Assembly: GCA_012031215.1 (NCBI GenBank)
Contig: JAAUUB010000020.1
Coordinates: forward strand, 1 to 33,830
Length of the DNA: 33,830 bases
Source: Microscillaceae bacterium
Lineage (GTDB): Bacteria > Bacteroidota > Bacteroidia > Cytophagales > Microscillaceae
Direction: 5' to 3'
Shown here piece by piece: positions 18,932-27,342 of this stretch (the first letter of the stretch is position 1; each line of letters starts with the position of its first letter). The notes beneath the pieces were generated by a model. The model had not been told where the DNA came from and did no database searches. It saw only the letters and a list, made by a program, of their open reading frames with translations. The position numbers and the translations under genes were made by a program.

Positions 18932-20545
18932 ATGAATAAGCTTCTTTTTATATACCTAATTCTCGGACTACTGGGCCTGGGAGCCTGTAACAAAGAGTTT
19001 GATTTTATAAAACCTTTGCCCAATCTAACTTTTGTAAGAGGGGTAGAGGCAAAATTTGGGCCCAGAGGAACCCTGGTGCGAATCAGAATGGATTTGCAGG
19101 CCGGCAATCAGCTGGGTAGTTTGAAAGTTTCGGAATCTATAGAGGGAGCGGATTTCTCCGAAGTAGAAACCATCACCAGTTTTGAAGAAGATTTCCGAGT
19201 GCCGGAGTTTGCCTATTCGTATCTGGTTGACACTTTGCAATACCCCAGCTTGGCCGATGGCGACAAAATTCAGCTAAAATTTGAACTGGCCGACCGTGTT
19301 GGAAATGTGAGCAATCCGCTGATTTTTGATATTACAGTGGGAGGGACTTTTATCGTCAGAGAAGAAAATATCAATGGAACCACCGTTACGGCCATCCGTC
19401 GCCCGCAAGGGGCAGCCCTGACCCTCATCAACGATGAAGAGTTTGTTTTTGAATCTGGTCAAAAATACCTTATCCAGGGCATTATCGAGATAGAAGAAGG
19501 CCTTACCGTTCGCATTCAGCCTGGAGCGGAAATTTATGCCGAAACCGGAGGCGGAGAGCTTGCAGTATTCCGGGTTCCGGCGGGTGCCCGCCTAGAAGCC
19601 GAAGGCACGGCCAATGCGCCCATTGTCTTCACCAGTGATAAAGTCTTGAAAGGAGAAATGCCCCAGCCCGGCGACTGGCAGGGCTTGGAGGTCTTTGGCA
19701 ATTCGGTCATCAATGCGGTTACGAGCGAATCACCCGCCCCTGAGGATGATTCAGGCATTTTTCAATACATCCGGGTGGAGTACGGCGGTTCCAGTGCCAC
19801 CGAGCCTGGAAATAGAGAGGCCAATATCCGCTTTGTCAATGTCGGGGCGGGCACACATATCCAATATGTACAATCCTTCAAAAGCGACGAAATCGGCATC
19901 CGCTTCAATGGAGGCAATGCCCGGGCCAAATACCTTGTCGTTACTGACCCCAGTGAGCATGCCTATCGCCTCGATGATGTGGAGGGTTCTCCCTTCCGGG
20001 GGCTGGGCCAGTTTTGGATTACCGAAAACAGCGGAATCAACTATGCCGAAGAAGACCTTCGCATAGATGACGGGGCCGGCGCTACCTTGTCCAACCTGAC
20101 CTTTTTAGGCCCCGGTCAGGGCAGTGGTTTTGGCAATGATATGGCCCGTGTGCGCGACGATGCCCAATTTTACAAAATCTTCAACAGCATTGTGGCCGAA
20201 TATCCTGGCTATGCCTTTCGGGCACAAAATTCCCCCGCCCCTACCAACCTGAACGGCGATAATGTGGTGGGGCACTCTTATTTTTTTGCAATTAGTGGGG
20301 ATATCTTCCGCGACAATGCCGGCTCGCTCAACCAGGCTCAGTTCAACAATACCATTGGCGTGGCCATTGCTGGCATTGCCATAAACCAATATGTACCTGA
20401 TGCCACCGTTGCCAGTACCTTTGACCCCAGCCAACTAGAGGCTTGGTTTTCCCCGGCCTTGTTTGTAGGTGCCATTGCCAATGCTAGCCAGGACTGGACG
20501 GCCAATGGGACTTGGTGTAAGAATCCAGATGGTTCTATTCGTTAA
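18932..20545 (+). CDS. Beta-helix-like lipoprotein 1 (receptor partner candidate)
   Basis: A 537-residue lipoprotein of unknown function. The signal peptide ends in the lipobox LGLGAC with Cys19. Residues about 25-140 look like an Ig-like beta-sandwich. From about 165 onward it has the repetitive pattern of a right-handed beta-helix: LTVRIQPGAEIYAET, ARLEAEGTANAPIVFTSD, PGDWQGLEVFGN, IFQYIRVEYGGS, THIQYVQSFKSDEIGIRF, AYRLDDVEGSPF and GQFWITENS, ending FVGAIANASQDWTANGTW. The gene directly follows the TonB receptor and precedes a clear paralogue. By position it replaces SusD, but it shows no SusD helical (TPR) character. I infer a surface or periplasmic glycan-binding partner; a lyase or hydrolase is possible because many beta-helices act on pectin, but no catalytic motif is recognised. 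Confidence 0.75.
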   Translation: MNKLLFIYLILGLLGLGACNKEFDFIKPLPNLTFVRGVEAKFGPRGTLVRIRMDLQAGNQLGSLKVSESIEGADFSEVETITSFEEDFRVPEFAYSYLVDTLQYPSLADGDKIQLKFELADRVGNVSNPLIFDITVGGTFIVREENINGTTVTAIRRPQGAALTLINDEEFVFESGQKYLIQGIIEIEEGLTVRIQPGAEIYAETGGGELAVFRVPAGARLEAEGTANAPIVFTSDKVLKGEMPQPGDWQGLEVFGNSVINAVTSESPAPEDDSGIFQYIRVEYGGSSATEPGNREANIRFVNVGAGTHIQYVQSFKSDEIGIRFNGGNARAKYLVVTDPSEHAYRLDDVEGSPFRGLGQFWITENSGINYAEEDLRIDDGAGATLSNLTFLGPGQGSGFGNDMARVRDDAQFYKIFNSIVAEYPGYAFRAQNSPAPTNLNGDNVVGHSYFFAISGDIFRDNAGSLNQAQFNNTIGVAIAGIAINQYVPDATVASTFDPSQLEAWFSPALFVGAIANASQDWTANGTWCKNPDGSIR

Positions 20546-20567
20546 TTTCTAACTTTTTTTGCGTCTT

Positions 20568-22325
20568 ATGAATACCAAAACTCTTTTAGCACTTCTTTAT
20601 AAACTTTCCCTGCTGGGAGGGCTCCTGTGGGCCCTATGGGGATGCGCCCGCTATGCCGACGACGTAGAAACGCCCCCCACAATTACGGCCCGTCTGGAAG
20701 GAAGCCCGGTTTTTGCGCCTGTAATTCAGGCAACTGCCAAAGAACAAAGCCGGATTCAGATTGCAGTTACTTTCAATACAGAAAGCCCTATTCAGGTAAT
20801 TCGGGTTATTGACCAAAATAATGCCGAAGTAACCCGTTTCACGGGCCTCAATGGGAATGCGGGAACCTTTACCTGGAGCTATTTTATCCCTGCCAATACT
20901 CCCTCGGGCAGTGTTATACAACTGCGTCATGTTGCTTTTGATAGCGACGACCGAAACAGTGAAGCAGTTTTTACGGTCAATGTAGCCGATATATCTGCCC
21001 CTGTGGTATCGGTAAATTTGCCGGGCAGTACCGATGCTTTTGCCACCGTGGCCCGAAACCTGGCGGTAACGATTGATGCCCATCTGGAGGCTCCCGAAGG
21101 ATTAAGAGAACTGCGCGTATCGGCTTCAGGAGCGGGTATCACCCCTACCCAGGACATTCTGCCCGCGGCCAACCTGACCCTGCCCCTCACCACTTATGGT
21201 TATGTAGTGCCTGCCGAGGCCAACATCAATGAAAATATTACCCTGGAGTTTGTCCTGGCAGATAATCTCGGTAAGCTATCGGCTCCGGCCATTTTCACCA
21301 TTACGGTGGAAGATGTGGTGGTAATCGTTAGTGGTAACCTAACAGGCAACAACACCTGGACGGCCAACAAGATTTATCAATTAAACGGGCCAGTATATCT
21401 GAGCAATGGAGCCAGTCTCACCATAGAAGCAGGCACGCAGATTCAGGGCACAAAAGGTACCAATGATGAACTAATTATTGAAGGGCAAATTGATATTCAG
21501 GGTTCAGCAACTGCCCCTGTGCGGATGAGCAGCGGGGAGGCTATACCGAGCCAAGGCGATTGGGTGGGCATTACTTTTACCGCCACATCCTCTGGCTCCG
21601 TGCGTTATCTGGTAGTGGCTTATGCCGGCGATGATTCGCCTCTTACTGAGCGAGATGCCGCTTTCAATTTCCTCGAAACTACCACTGCCCTTGATATTCA
21701 ATTTGTGCAGGCCTACCAGTCAAGCGCAGAAGGATTTAGATTTAGGGGGGGAAATGTCAACCTTAAGTATGCTTTCGCCAATGCTTGTAGTGCAGAGGGT
21801 TTCCGGCTGGATGATAATAACGGAAGTCCTTACAATGGCAAAGGGCAGTTTTGGATTGTAACGGGCAATAATGATGCGGAAAGCATCGCCCTTCGCGATG
21901 GCTCCTTTGCGCTATTGTCAAACATTACGATTCTCAACGAAGGCGCGGCTGCGGCCAATAATGCCTTGCGTATTCGGGGGGGAAGTGTGCGTATTTTTAA
22001 TGTGATTGCGGCTTTCAACAGCACAGGCTTACGCTTTTTGAGTAATGCCGTGCCTCCATTTAACTTATCCGATAATCCGGTGATGGCCCACGGGCGATAT
22101 TTTGACAACATCAGTAATTATCACTCCACTACCACAGCCTATGATGGACAACTTAACAACAGCACAGAATCCGTCTCCGGGATTGGGGTGGGAGATTTTG
22201 TACCCCTTGCCGCCCCGGCTGGTCTCTCCACCAGCATGCTCGATCCTTGGTTTACCAATGTGAGTTTTATCGGGGCGGTAGAGAATGAAAGTGCCAATTG
22301 GACGGCGGGTTGGACTTTGCCGTGA
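20568..22325 (+). CDS. Beta-helix-like lipoprotein 2 (paralogue of lipoprotein 1)
   Basis: A 585-residue paralogue of the preceding lipoprotein, starting 22 bases after it. I use the ATG at 20568; the frame opens with a TTG nine bases earlier. The lipobox is ALWGC with Cys26. Two Ig-like domains (about residues 35-135 and 140-245) precede the beta-helix part: NTWTANKIYQLNGPVYLSNG, LTIEAGTQIQGTKG, P-S-Q-G-D-W-V-G-I, VRYLVVAYAGD, IQFVQAYQSSAEGFRFRGGN, GFRLDDNNGSPYNG and GQFWIVTGNN, then FIGAVENESANWTAGWTLP. Shared signatures with the first lipoprotein (GDW-x-G, RLDD-x-x-GSP, GQFWI, F-[IV]-G-A) show common origin, while the extra Ig-like domain sets it apart. It probably works with the receptor at the cell surface; no enzyme motif is identified. 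Confidence 0.75.
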   Translation: MNTKTLLALLYKLSLLGGLLWALWGCARYADDVETPPTITARLEGSPVFAPVIQATAKEQSRIQIAVTFNTESPIQVIRVIDQNNAEVTRFTGLNGNAGTFTWSYFIPANTPSGSVIQLRHVAFDSDDRNSEAVFTVNVADISAPVVSVNLPGSTDAFATVARNLAVTIDAHLEAPEGLRELRVSASGAGITPTQDILPAANLTLPLTTYGYVVPAEANINENITLEFVLADNLGKLSAPAIFTITVEDVVVIVSGNLTGNNTWTANKIYQLNGPVYLSNGASLTIEAGTQIQGTKGTNDELIIEGQIDIQGSATAPVRMSSGEAIPSQGDWVGITFTATSSGSVRYLVVAYAGDDSPLTERDAAFNFLETTTALDIQFVQAYQSSAEGFRFRGGNVNLKYAFANACSAEGFRLDDNNGSPYNGKGQFWIVTGNNDAESIALRDGSFALLSNITILNEGAAAANNALRIRGGSVRIFNVIAAFNSTGLRFLSNAVPPFNLSDNPVMAHGRYFDNISNYHSTTTAYDGQLNNSTESVSGIGVGDFVPLAAPAGLSTSMLDPWFTNVSFIGAVENESANWTAGWTLP

Positions 22326-22403
22326 GCAAGCCTGATTGCCCGGATATTTGGGTACAGGAGGCAGTAGCGATAAAATGGTTTAACTTGAAAAAAAGCGCGT
22401 ATT

Positions 22404-22981
22404 ATGGCCAAGAAAATTTTAATGCTCACGGGCGATTATGTCGAGGACTATGAAGTCATGGTGCCTTTTCAGGCGATGTTGGCCATAGGACTGGAGGTAC
22501 ACGCCGTTTGCCCCGACAAAAAGGCAGGCGACAAAGTGCCTACGGCGGTTCACGATTTTGTAGGCGAGCAAACCTATGCCGAGCTAAAAGGCCACTATTT
22601 TGTGCTGAACGCCACTTTTGCAGAGGTTAATCCCGAAGAGTATGAGGGGCTATATCTCTGTGGCGGGCGTGCCCCGGAATATATCCGGCTCAACCAGCGG
22701 GTAATTGAAATCACCCGGCATTTTGTTCAGCAAAACAAACCCCTGGCGGCTATTTGCCATGGCATTCAAATCTTGACCGCCGCCGATGTGGTGCGGGGCA
22801 AAAGACTGACGGCCTATCCCGCCGTGGAACCAGAAGTGAACTTGGCGGGGGGGAATTTGTGCGAGTGCCCGCCTCTGAGGCGGTCGTAGATGGCCAATGG
22901 GTAACCTCTCCGGCTTGGCCGGGACACCCTCGCATTTTGGCAGAATTTTTCCGCCTCTTAGGGATTCAGATTCAGCATTAA
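22404..22981 (+). CDS. DJ-1/PfpI family protein; one frameshift
   Basis: A cytoplasmic protein of about 192 residues in the DJ-1/PfpI superfamily, which includes intracellular protease/glyoxalase-like and deglycase-like proteins. It begins [19 protein letters not shown], has [13 protein letters not shown] and a nucleophile elbow with conserved Cys in [10 protein letters not shown], preceded by L-C-G-G-R-A-P-E-Y. The frame breaks in the G7 run 22847-22853; one more G gives [20 protein letters not shown] and a normal C-terminus. It follows the second lipoprotein gene by 78 bases and may be the end of that operon, because the only good terminator is after it. Its link to uronate use could be detoxification of reactive carbonyls, but this is speculation. 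Confidence 0.82.
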
Positions 22982-23006
22982 ATTGATTTTTATAATGTTT
23001 TCAAAG

Positions 23007-23050
23007 CGCTCCTTCCCCAAGGTAAATGTTGGCGGAAGGAGCGTTTTTTT
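23007..23050 (+). terminator. Rho-independent terminator of the receptor operon
   Basis: CGCTCCTTCC (23007-23016) pairs perfectly with GGAAGGAGCG (23034-23043), followed by seven T residues (23044-23050). An inner CCAA/TTGG pairing extends the hairpin. It lies 25 bases after the stop of the DJ-1/PfpI gene and no clear terminator is seen earlier in the rightward unit. Confidence 0.88.
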
Positions 23051-23643
23051 GGCTACGCCTGGGTGGCGAGGACAAGCCATAGGTGAGTGAGTAGCTGTTT
23101 CCCCTGCGCCGATACAATAGTTGCCCCCTGAGATTAACTTTTTATTTTTAACCAGCGCGGTTTGCTTTGTTCAAAAAGCAAAAATTCCGGGGCCACGCCT
23201 CGAGCTTTTTTTAAACAAAGCCTTTTCCGATACCCAAAAACTGACTAAAAATCCCTTTCGGCCTTAGAAAAATGCTGACCTATACCCTTTTGGGTATCGG
23301 GTAAGCCCTTTATTGCTTTCTTTTCAAGCTTAAGATTCTGCATTACAATTGTGCTGATAGTCAAGACGGCCATAAAATCAGAAAGCCATATTTTTTAAAC
23401 ATATTGCCCACGAATTTAGTAATTTGGGAAAATGAAATCAGTTATGTTTTTTTTAGATAAATTATAAAAAAAGGTGGGTTAAGGGAACGGAAGCTTGCGC
23501 CTAAAAACATTAAGTTTGATTGTCAGGATGTATCCCAATTCAAAGTATCAGCACGCAAAACCTGTGGGCCTTTACCCAAGTGGAATGTTTGGGAAACAGG
23601 TCATTGAAAATTGGCCACTTGGCTAGACCGTAAAAATACAACA
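23051..23643. other. Long upstream region of the LacI-type regulator with stacked inverted repeats
   Basis: About 590 bases with no convincing ORF. CCGATACCCAAAA (23227-23239) is exactly complementary to TTTTGGGTATCGG (23288-23300), 48 bases apart. Inside the second arm lies a local palindrome ATACCC-TTTT-GGGTAT. A further imperfect inverted repeat pairs 23164-23179 with 23202-23222 (core GCTTTGTT and its complement). The part from 23380 to 23480 is very AT-rich and is the likely promoter zone for the regulator. The size and repeat content suggest operators, a structured leader or a small RNA; none can be named. Confidence 0.5.
23227..23300. repeat. Perfect 13-bp inverted repeat upstream of the LacI-type gene
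   Basis: The two 13-base arms at 23227-23239 and 23288-23300 are perfect reverse complements. The right arm also forms a short palindrome with the ATACCC that precedes it, so alternative hairpins are possible. There is no T-run directly after it in either direction, so a simple terminator is unlikely. Confidence 0.6.
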
Positions 23644-24660
23644 ATGGAACATATTACCATTAAAGACATTGCCAAGGCCCTCAATTTATCTTTCTCAACG
23701 GTTTCGAGGGCATTGCGCGGCCATCCCGACGTAAACCAGGAAACCAAGAAAAAGATACTGGCCCTGGCCGAGCAACTCAACTACGAGAAAAACCCCCTTG
23801 CCCTGAGTCTGCGCAAGCAAAAAACCAATGCCATCGGGGTCATCATTCCCGAAATTGCCAACCCTTTTTTTTCGCGTATCATCAGCGGTATCCAACACGT
23901 GGCCTACGAGGCGGGCTATAATGTGATGATATGCCTTTCGGATGAAAGTATAGAACGCGAAATCTCCAACCTGCGGCATTTGCTTCGCTACCGGGTAGAT
24001 GGGCTTTTGGCCGCCGTTTCGGTAGAAACCAGTACCTTTCCCCATTTTGAATTGGCCCTTGCCAAGCAAGTGCCGATGGTGTTTATTGACCGGGTTTGGG
24101 ACCACCCGCAAGTGTCAAAGGTCTTGGTCGATGATTTTGAAGGCGCTTTTACCATTACCCAACACCTGATTGAAATGGGGTATGGCCAAATAGCCCATAT
24201 TGCTGGGCCCGAAAAACTGCTGGTAACCCAAAAGAGGCTGGAAGGCTTTCGGGCCGCCATCTTGGCTCACGACCTCCCACTCCCGCCCGACTATATCCAG
24301 TTTGGCGGATTCACCGAAGACTTTGGGGCAGAGGCCCTCCAAAAACTTTTGTCTTTGCCCAGCCCCCCCGATGCTGTTTTTTGTGTCAATGACCGTACGG
24401 CCACCGGGGCTTTGCTCCATTGCAAAACCCAGCAGGTGCAAGTGCCCCGTCAACTGGGGATTGCCGGATTTACGGACATGCCTGTCTCAAAACTGATAGA
24501 ACCAGGCCTGACGACCATGGCCCAGCCTGCTTTTGAGATGGGGGAGGTGGCCACCCAAATGATGCTCCGATATTTGGCTGCCGAAAGGTACGAGCCAGAA
24601 GTGCTGATATTAAAGACCCAACTCATTATTCGCGAATCTACCCGCCGCTCAATTATTTAG
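23644..24660 (+). CDS. LacI-family transcriptional regulator
   Basis: A 338-residue sugar-responsive DNA-binding regulator. The ATG at 23644 (MEHITIKDIAKALNLS) is chosen because it places the helix-turn-helix at residues 5-24 as in all family members; an upstream in-frame ATG at 23611 adds a non-conserved stretch. The hinge helix follows (NYEKNPLALSLRKQKTNAIGVI), then the periplasmic-binding-protein-like effector domain with ANPFFSRIISGIQ, DGLLAAVS, D-R-V-W and IAGFTDMPVSKL. It probably represses the uronate genes until an intermediate binds. The best candidate operator in the window is the CG-centred palindrome pair upstream of uxaB. The gene overlaps the end of the convergent enolase-superfamily gene by 12 bases. 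The effector is unknown. Confidence 0.92.
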   Translation: MEHITIKDIAKALNLSFSTVSRALRGHPDVNQETKKKILALAEQLNYEKNPLALSLRKQKTNAIGVIIPEIANPFFSRIISGIQHVAYEAGYNVMICLSDESIEREISNLRHLLRYRVDGLLAAVSVETSTFPHFELALAKQVPMVFIDRVWDHPQVSKVLVDDFEGAFTITQHLIEMGYGQIAHIAGPEKLLVTQKRLEGFRAAILAHDLPLPPDYIQFGGFTEDFGAEALQKLLSLPSPPDAVFCVNDRTATGALLHCKTQQVQVPRQLGIAGFTDMPVSKLIEPGLTTMAQPAFEMGEVATQMMLRYLAAERYEPEVLILKTQLIIRESTRRSII

Positions 24661-25869
24661 TTTTTGCTTTTCCATTTCTTTTTCCTCCACTTCCAATCCC
24701 AGACCTGGCGTTGTAGGGATGTATAGAAAGCCATTTTCAAATCGGAGTTGGTTTTGAAATAATCCCTGTAGCTCCAGCCCGGGGCGCATACCCGAAAACT
24801 CCTGCACTGCGCTTTGATTGGTGATGGCTCCCAGGAGTTGCAAACTGGCCGCCGTCGCCAGAGTGGGGCGGGTGTTGTGCAGCATGATGGGTTTCTCGAA
24901 GGCTTCGCCCAGGGCCGCAATTTTTTTTGCTTCGCTAAGACCCCCACTCTTGATTACGTCCAGGTTGAGGTTATCAGGATTGCCTTGTTGTATCAAATCA
25001 CGAAACTGCCATTTGTTATATTCATGTTCTCCGGCATTTACTTCACAGGGCAAGGCTTCCACCACCTGACGCAGCCCGGGGTAGTCAAACGCTGAAACAG
25101 GCTCTTCTATGGCCGCTACATTGAAATGTTCATAAAGCTTCAGCCCCAACTCAACGGCTCTTCCGGCGGTGTAACCATTATTAAAATCTACATAAAGGGT
25201 GATTTTTTCGCCAATGGCCTCTCGGATAGCTTTGACACAATCATAGGTAAACCCAGAGGGTGGATTTCGGTCCCGGTCATAGAGCTGCATACGGGCCTTA
25301 ATGGTTTGGTAGCCTTGGGCCACAAATTCCGCTCCTTCGCGGGCCATTTCGTCCGGGGTTTTGAAGCCTCCTTTTTTGCGTCGCCCATAAGAACCATACA
25401 CGGCCACTTTTTCCAGTCCGTTTCCGCCCAGTAGTTTATGCACAGGCTGCTGGAGCAACCGGCCTTTCAAATCCCAGAGCGCATTGTCCACCCCGGCCAG
25501 TGCTCCGGGCACAAAGCCCGTGCTTCCGCCTTCATAACCCTCGAAGAAAGCTTGCTTCCAGAGGTATTCCGAAGCAAAGGGGTCTTGATTGAGCAACACA
25601 GGCCGAAAGATTTTTTCTACTATTTGGCCATTGATAGGGCTAAACTCGTGATCGCCTTCGCCCCAACCCGAAATGCCCGCATCGGTTTCAATTTTGACAA
25701 AGGCGGCTTTTTTCATCACATAGGCTTTGACGTTGGTAATTTTTACGTCCGAAAGTGGTGGGGCGGGTTTTTGAGCCCGAGCCGTCTGGGGAAGCATCAT
25801 TCCCACAGGAAACAAGGCCAGGCTTTTGAGAAAGTGGTGGCGCGAAAGCTTGCCAAAATTATGAGCCAT
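24649..25869 (-). CDS. Exported enolase-superfamily sugar-acid dehydratase candidate
   Basis: A 406-residue intact enolase-superfamily protein, related in general form to galactonate/mannonate dehydratase-like enzymes. The N-terminus KLSRHHFLKSLALFPVGMM...TARAQ looks like a signal peptide with a degenerate twin-arginine motif (S-R-H-H-F-L-K). Motifs: TIKARMQ (a K-x-R where many relatives have K-x-K), LYVDFNNGY (metal Asp), AIEEPV (Glu), VNAGEHEYN (Glu), LDVIKSGG and LHNTRP (His). It should remove a proton next to a carboxylate and most likely dehydrate or epimerise a sugar acid. It is the last gene of the uxaC operon, 41 bases after the GH28 gene, and its stop overlaps the convergent LacI-type gene. 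Substrate and cellular location are inferred, not shown. Confidence 0.82.
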   Translation of the reverse strand: MAHNFGKLSRHHFLKSLALFPVGMMLPQTARAQKPAPPLSDVKITNVKAYVMKKAAFVKIETDAGISGWGEGDHEFSPINGQIVEKIFRPVLLNQDPFASEYLWKQAFFEGYEGGSTGFVPGALAGVDNALWDLKGRLLQQPVHKLLGGNGLEKVAVYGSYGRRKKGGFKTPDEMAREGAEFVAQGYQTIKARMQLYDRDRNPPSGFTYDCVKAIREAIGEKITLYVDFNNGYTAGRAVELGLKLYEHFNVAAIEEPVSAFDYPGLRQVVEALPCEVNAGEHEYNKWQFRDLIQQGNPDNLNLDVIKSGGLSEAKKIAALGEAFEKPIMLHNTRPTLATAASLQLLGAITNQSAVQEFSGMRPGLELQGLFQNQLRFENGFLYIPTTPGLGLEVEEKEMEKQKLNN

Positions 25870-25910
25870 CTGCTAAATATTTTAATAGGAGGATTAGCAA
25901 AAAACAAGGA

Positions 25911-27342
25911 CTAGGGCGAAAGAATCATCTCCTCCGGCTGGAGGGGCCGATTGCCCGCAACTACTTTTTCAAAAATAATGTGGCGGGCAAATTTGATTTC
26001 GTGCTTGGGGGGGGGCTGCAAAATTTCACCCGGCGAAAAAACACCCTTCAATCCAGGCATCCGCCAAACCCACAATGTGTATGCCCACCTCCGATACTTC
26101 CCCAAAGCGAAGATTTGATAAATAAAAATCGTGGTAAAGGCTTGGAAAATGATTGCCCCGCCAGCTATGGTAGTCAGTGGTAAATGTGAGGGCATATTTG
26201 GCCGTTTCTACCTGTATTTGGCGCACAAAGACTTGTGCCATAAGACCGCCCCGGTCTGGATTGGACTTGAAGTTCAAGCCGTGTTTTTGGGAGCGAATCC
26301 GGCAATTTTCTACAAATACTTGTCTTACGCCCCCCGACATTTCGGAGCCAATGCATACGCCACTGCCGACTGTGGTCTTAAAACTACAATTGCGCACCAC
26401 AATATTTTCTGAACCCGGCCTGCCCCAGGCATCCTGGTCTCGTCCGGCTTTGATGGCCACTCCGTCGTCGTGGGTGATAAAATCACAGTCCTCAATCAAC
26501 ACATTACGACTGCTTTCGGGGTCAAAGCCGTCGTCATTGGTGGTTCCGGGGCGCACCTTGAGGCGACGGGCCGTAACATTTTCACAAAAAACAGGATGAA
26601 TGCTCCAAAATGGACTGCCTTGCAAGGTGAAATCTTCCAGCAGTATATTTTTACATTCAAATAATTGAATACCATCGGGGCGAAGATAATGACCCGGGCC
26701 AAACTGCCGGGCTACTTCGGGCACTGTGTCATTGCCCATCTGCCGCAGCAGGGCCTGGTCGGGCTTTTGTTGGGACTTCCAGGTATGAAAAAATACGGAG
26801 GCCTGCCCGTCCACTATCCCCTCGCCAGTAATGGCCAGGTTTTCTTGTTGATAGGCATATATCAGGGGCGAATAATTATAACAAACAGTGCCCTCCCAGC
26901 GCACTTTTACCAAAGGGAGATAATCTTCGGGGCGAGTCGAGAATTTCAGGACTACCCCTTTGGAGAGGTGCAGATTGACCCCGCTGCGCAAAAAAAGGCT
27001 CCCCGCCAATGCATATTCACCCGGAGGCACTATCACCTGCCCGCCCCCCTGCTGGTGAGCCAGCAAGATGCTTTGGTTGATGGCCTGTCGGGCATCTTGG
27101 AGGAGGGCCTGCGGCTCAACTGTCCAGGTCTGAATGGGAAATACCGGGGGCTTTATTTGTACCAATATCTTTGGCAAAGTTTTTTGCCAGGCTTGTTTTT
27201 CTGCTCGGGCGGCTTGGCGAGCCGTAAAGTTTTGGGAGCAGGCCAGGCTTGCACAAGCCAGCAGCAATGCGAAAGGGGCAAACAGGTGTGCGCCCGACCT
27301 AGTTGCTTTGCATTTGGCCAAGCAGATTTTCCACTTTTGCAT
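25911..27342 (-). CDS. GH28-family polygalacturonase-like lipoprotein; one frameshift
   Basis: A right-handed beta-helix glycoside hydrolase of family 28, about 476 residues when joined, expected to hydrolyse pectic galacturonan outside the cytoplasm. From the ATG at 27342 the signal peptide ends in a lipobox S-L-A-C (Cys35). Features: GGGQVIVPPGEYALAGSL near residue 100, LRPDGIQLFECKNILLEDF, N-D-D-G-F-D-P-E-S-S, ITHDDGVAIKAG, V-G-S-G-V-C-I-G-S-E-M-S-G-G-V and GLNFKSNPDRGG. The active-site Asp residues are present, but the usual G-H-G and R-I-K are changed to G-S-G and N-F-K. The frame breaks at the A6 run 26036-26041; removing one base extends the protein to EEMILSP at 25911. Its start overlaps the end of kdgA by about 44 bases. 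Confidence 0.82.

Noticed and set aside
18932-20545. SusD-like assignment for lipoprotein 1 from its position after the receptor
   Set aside because: It is beta-rich with helix-type repeats and lacks SusD helical repeats and motifs.
26007-26015. G9 run in the GH28 gene as another frameshift
   Set aside because: The frame is continuous through this run (Gln-Pro-Pro-Pro-Lys) and gives a sensible C-terminus.
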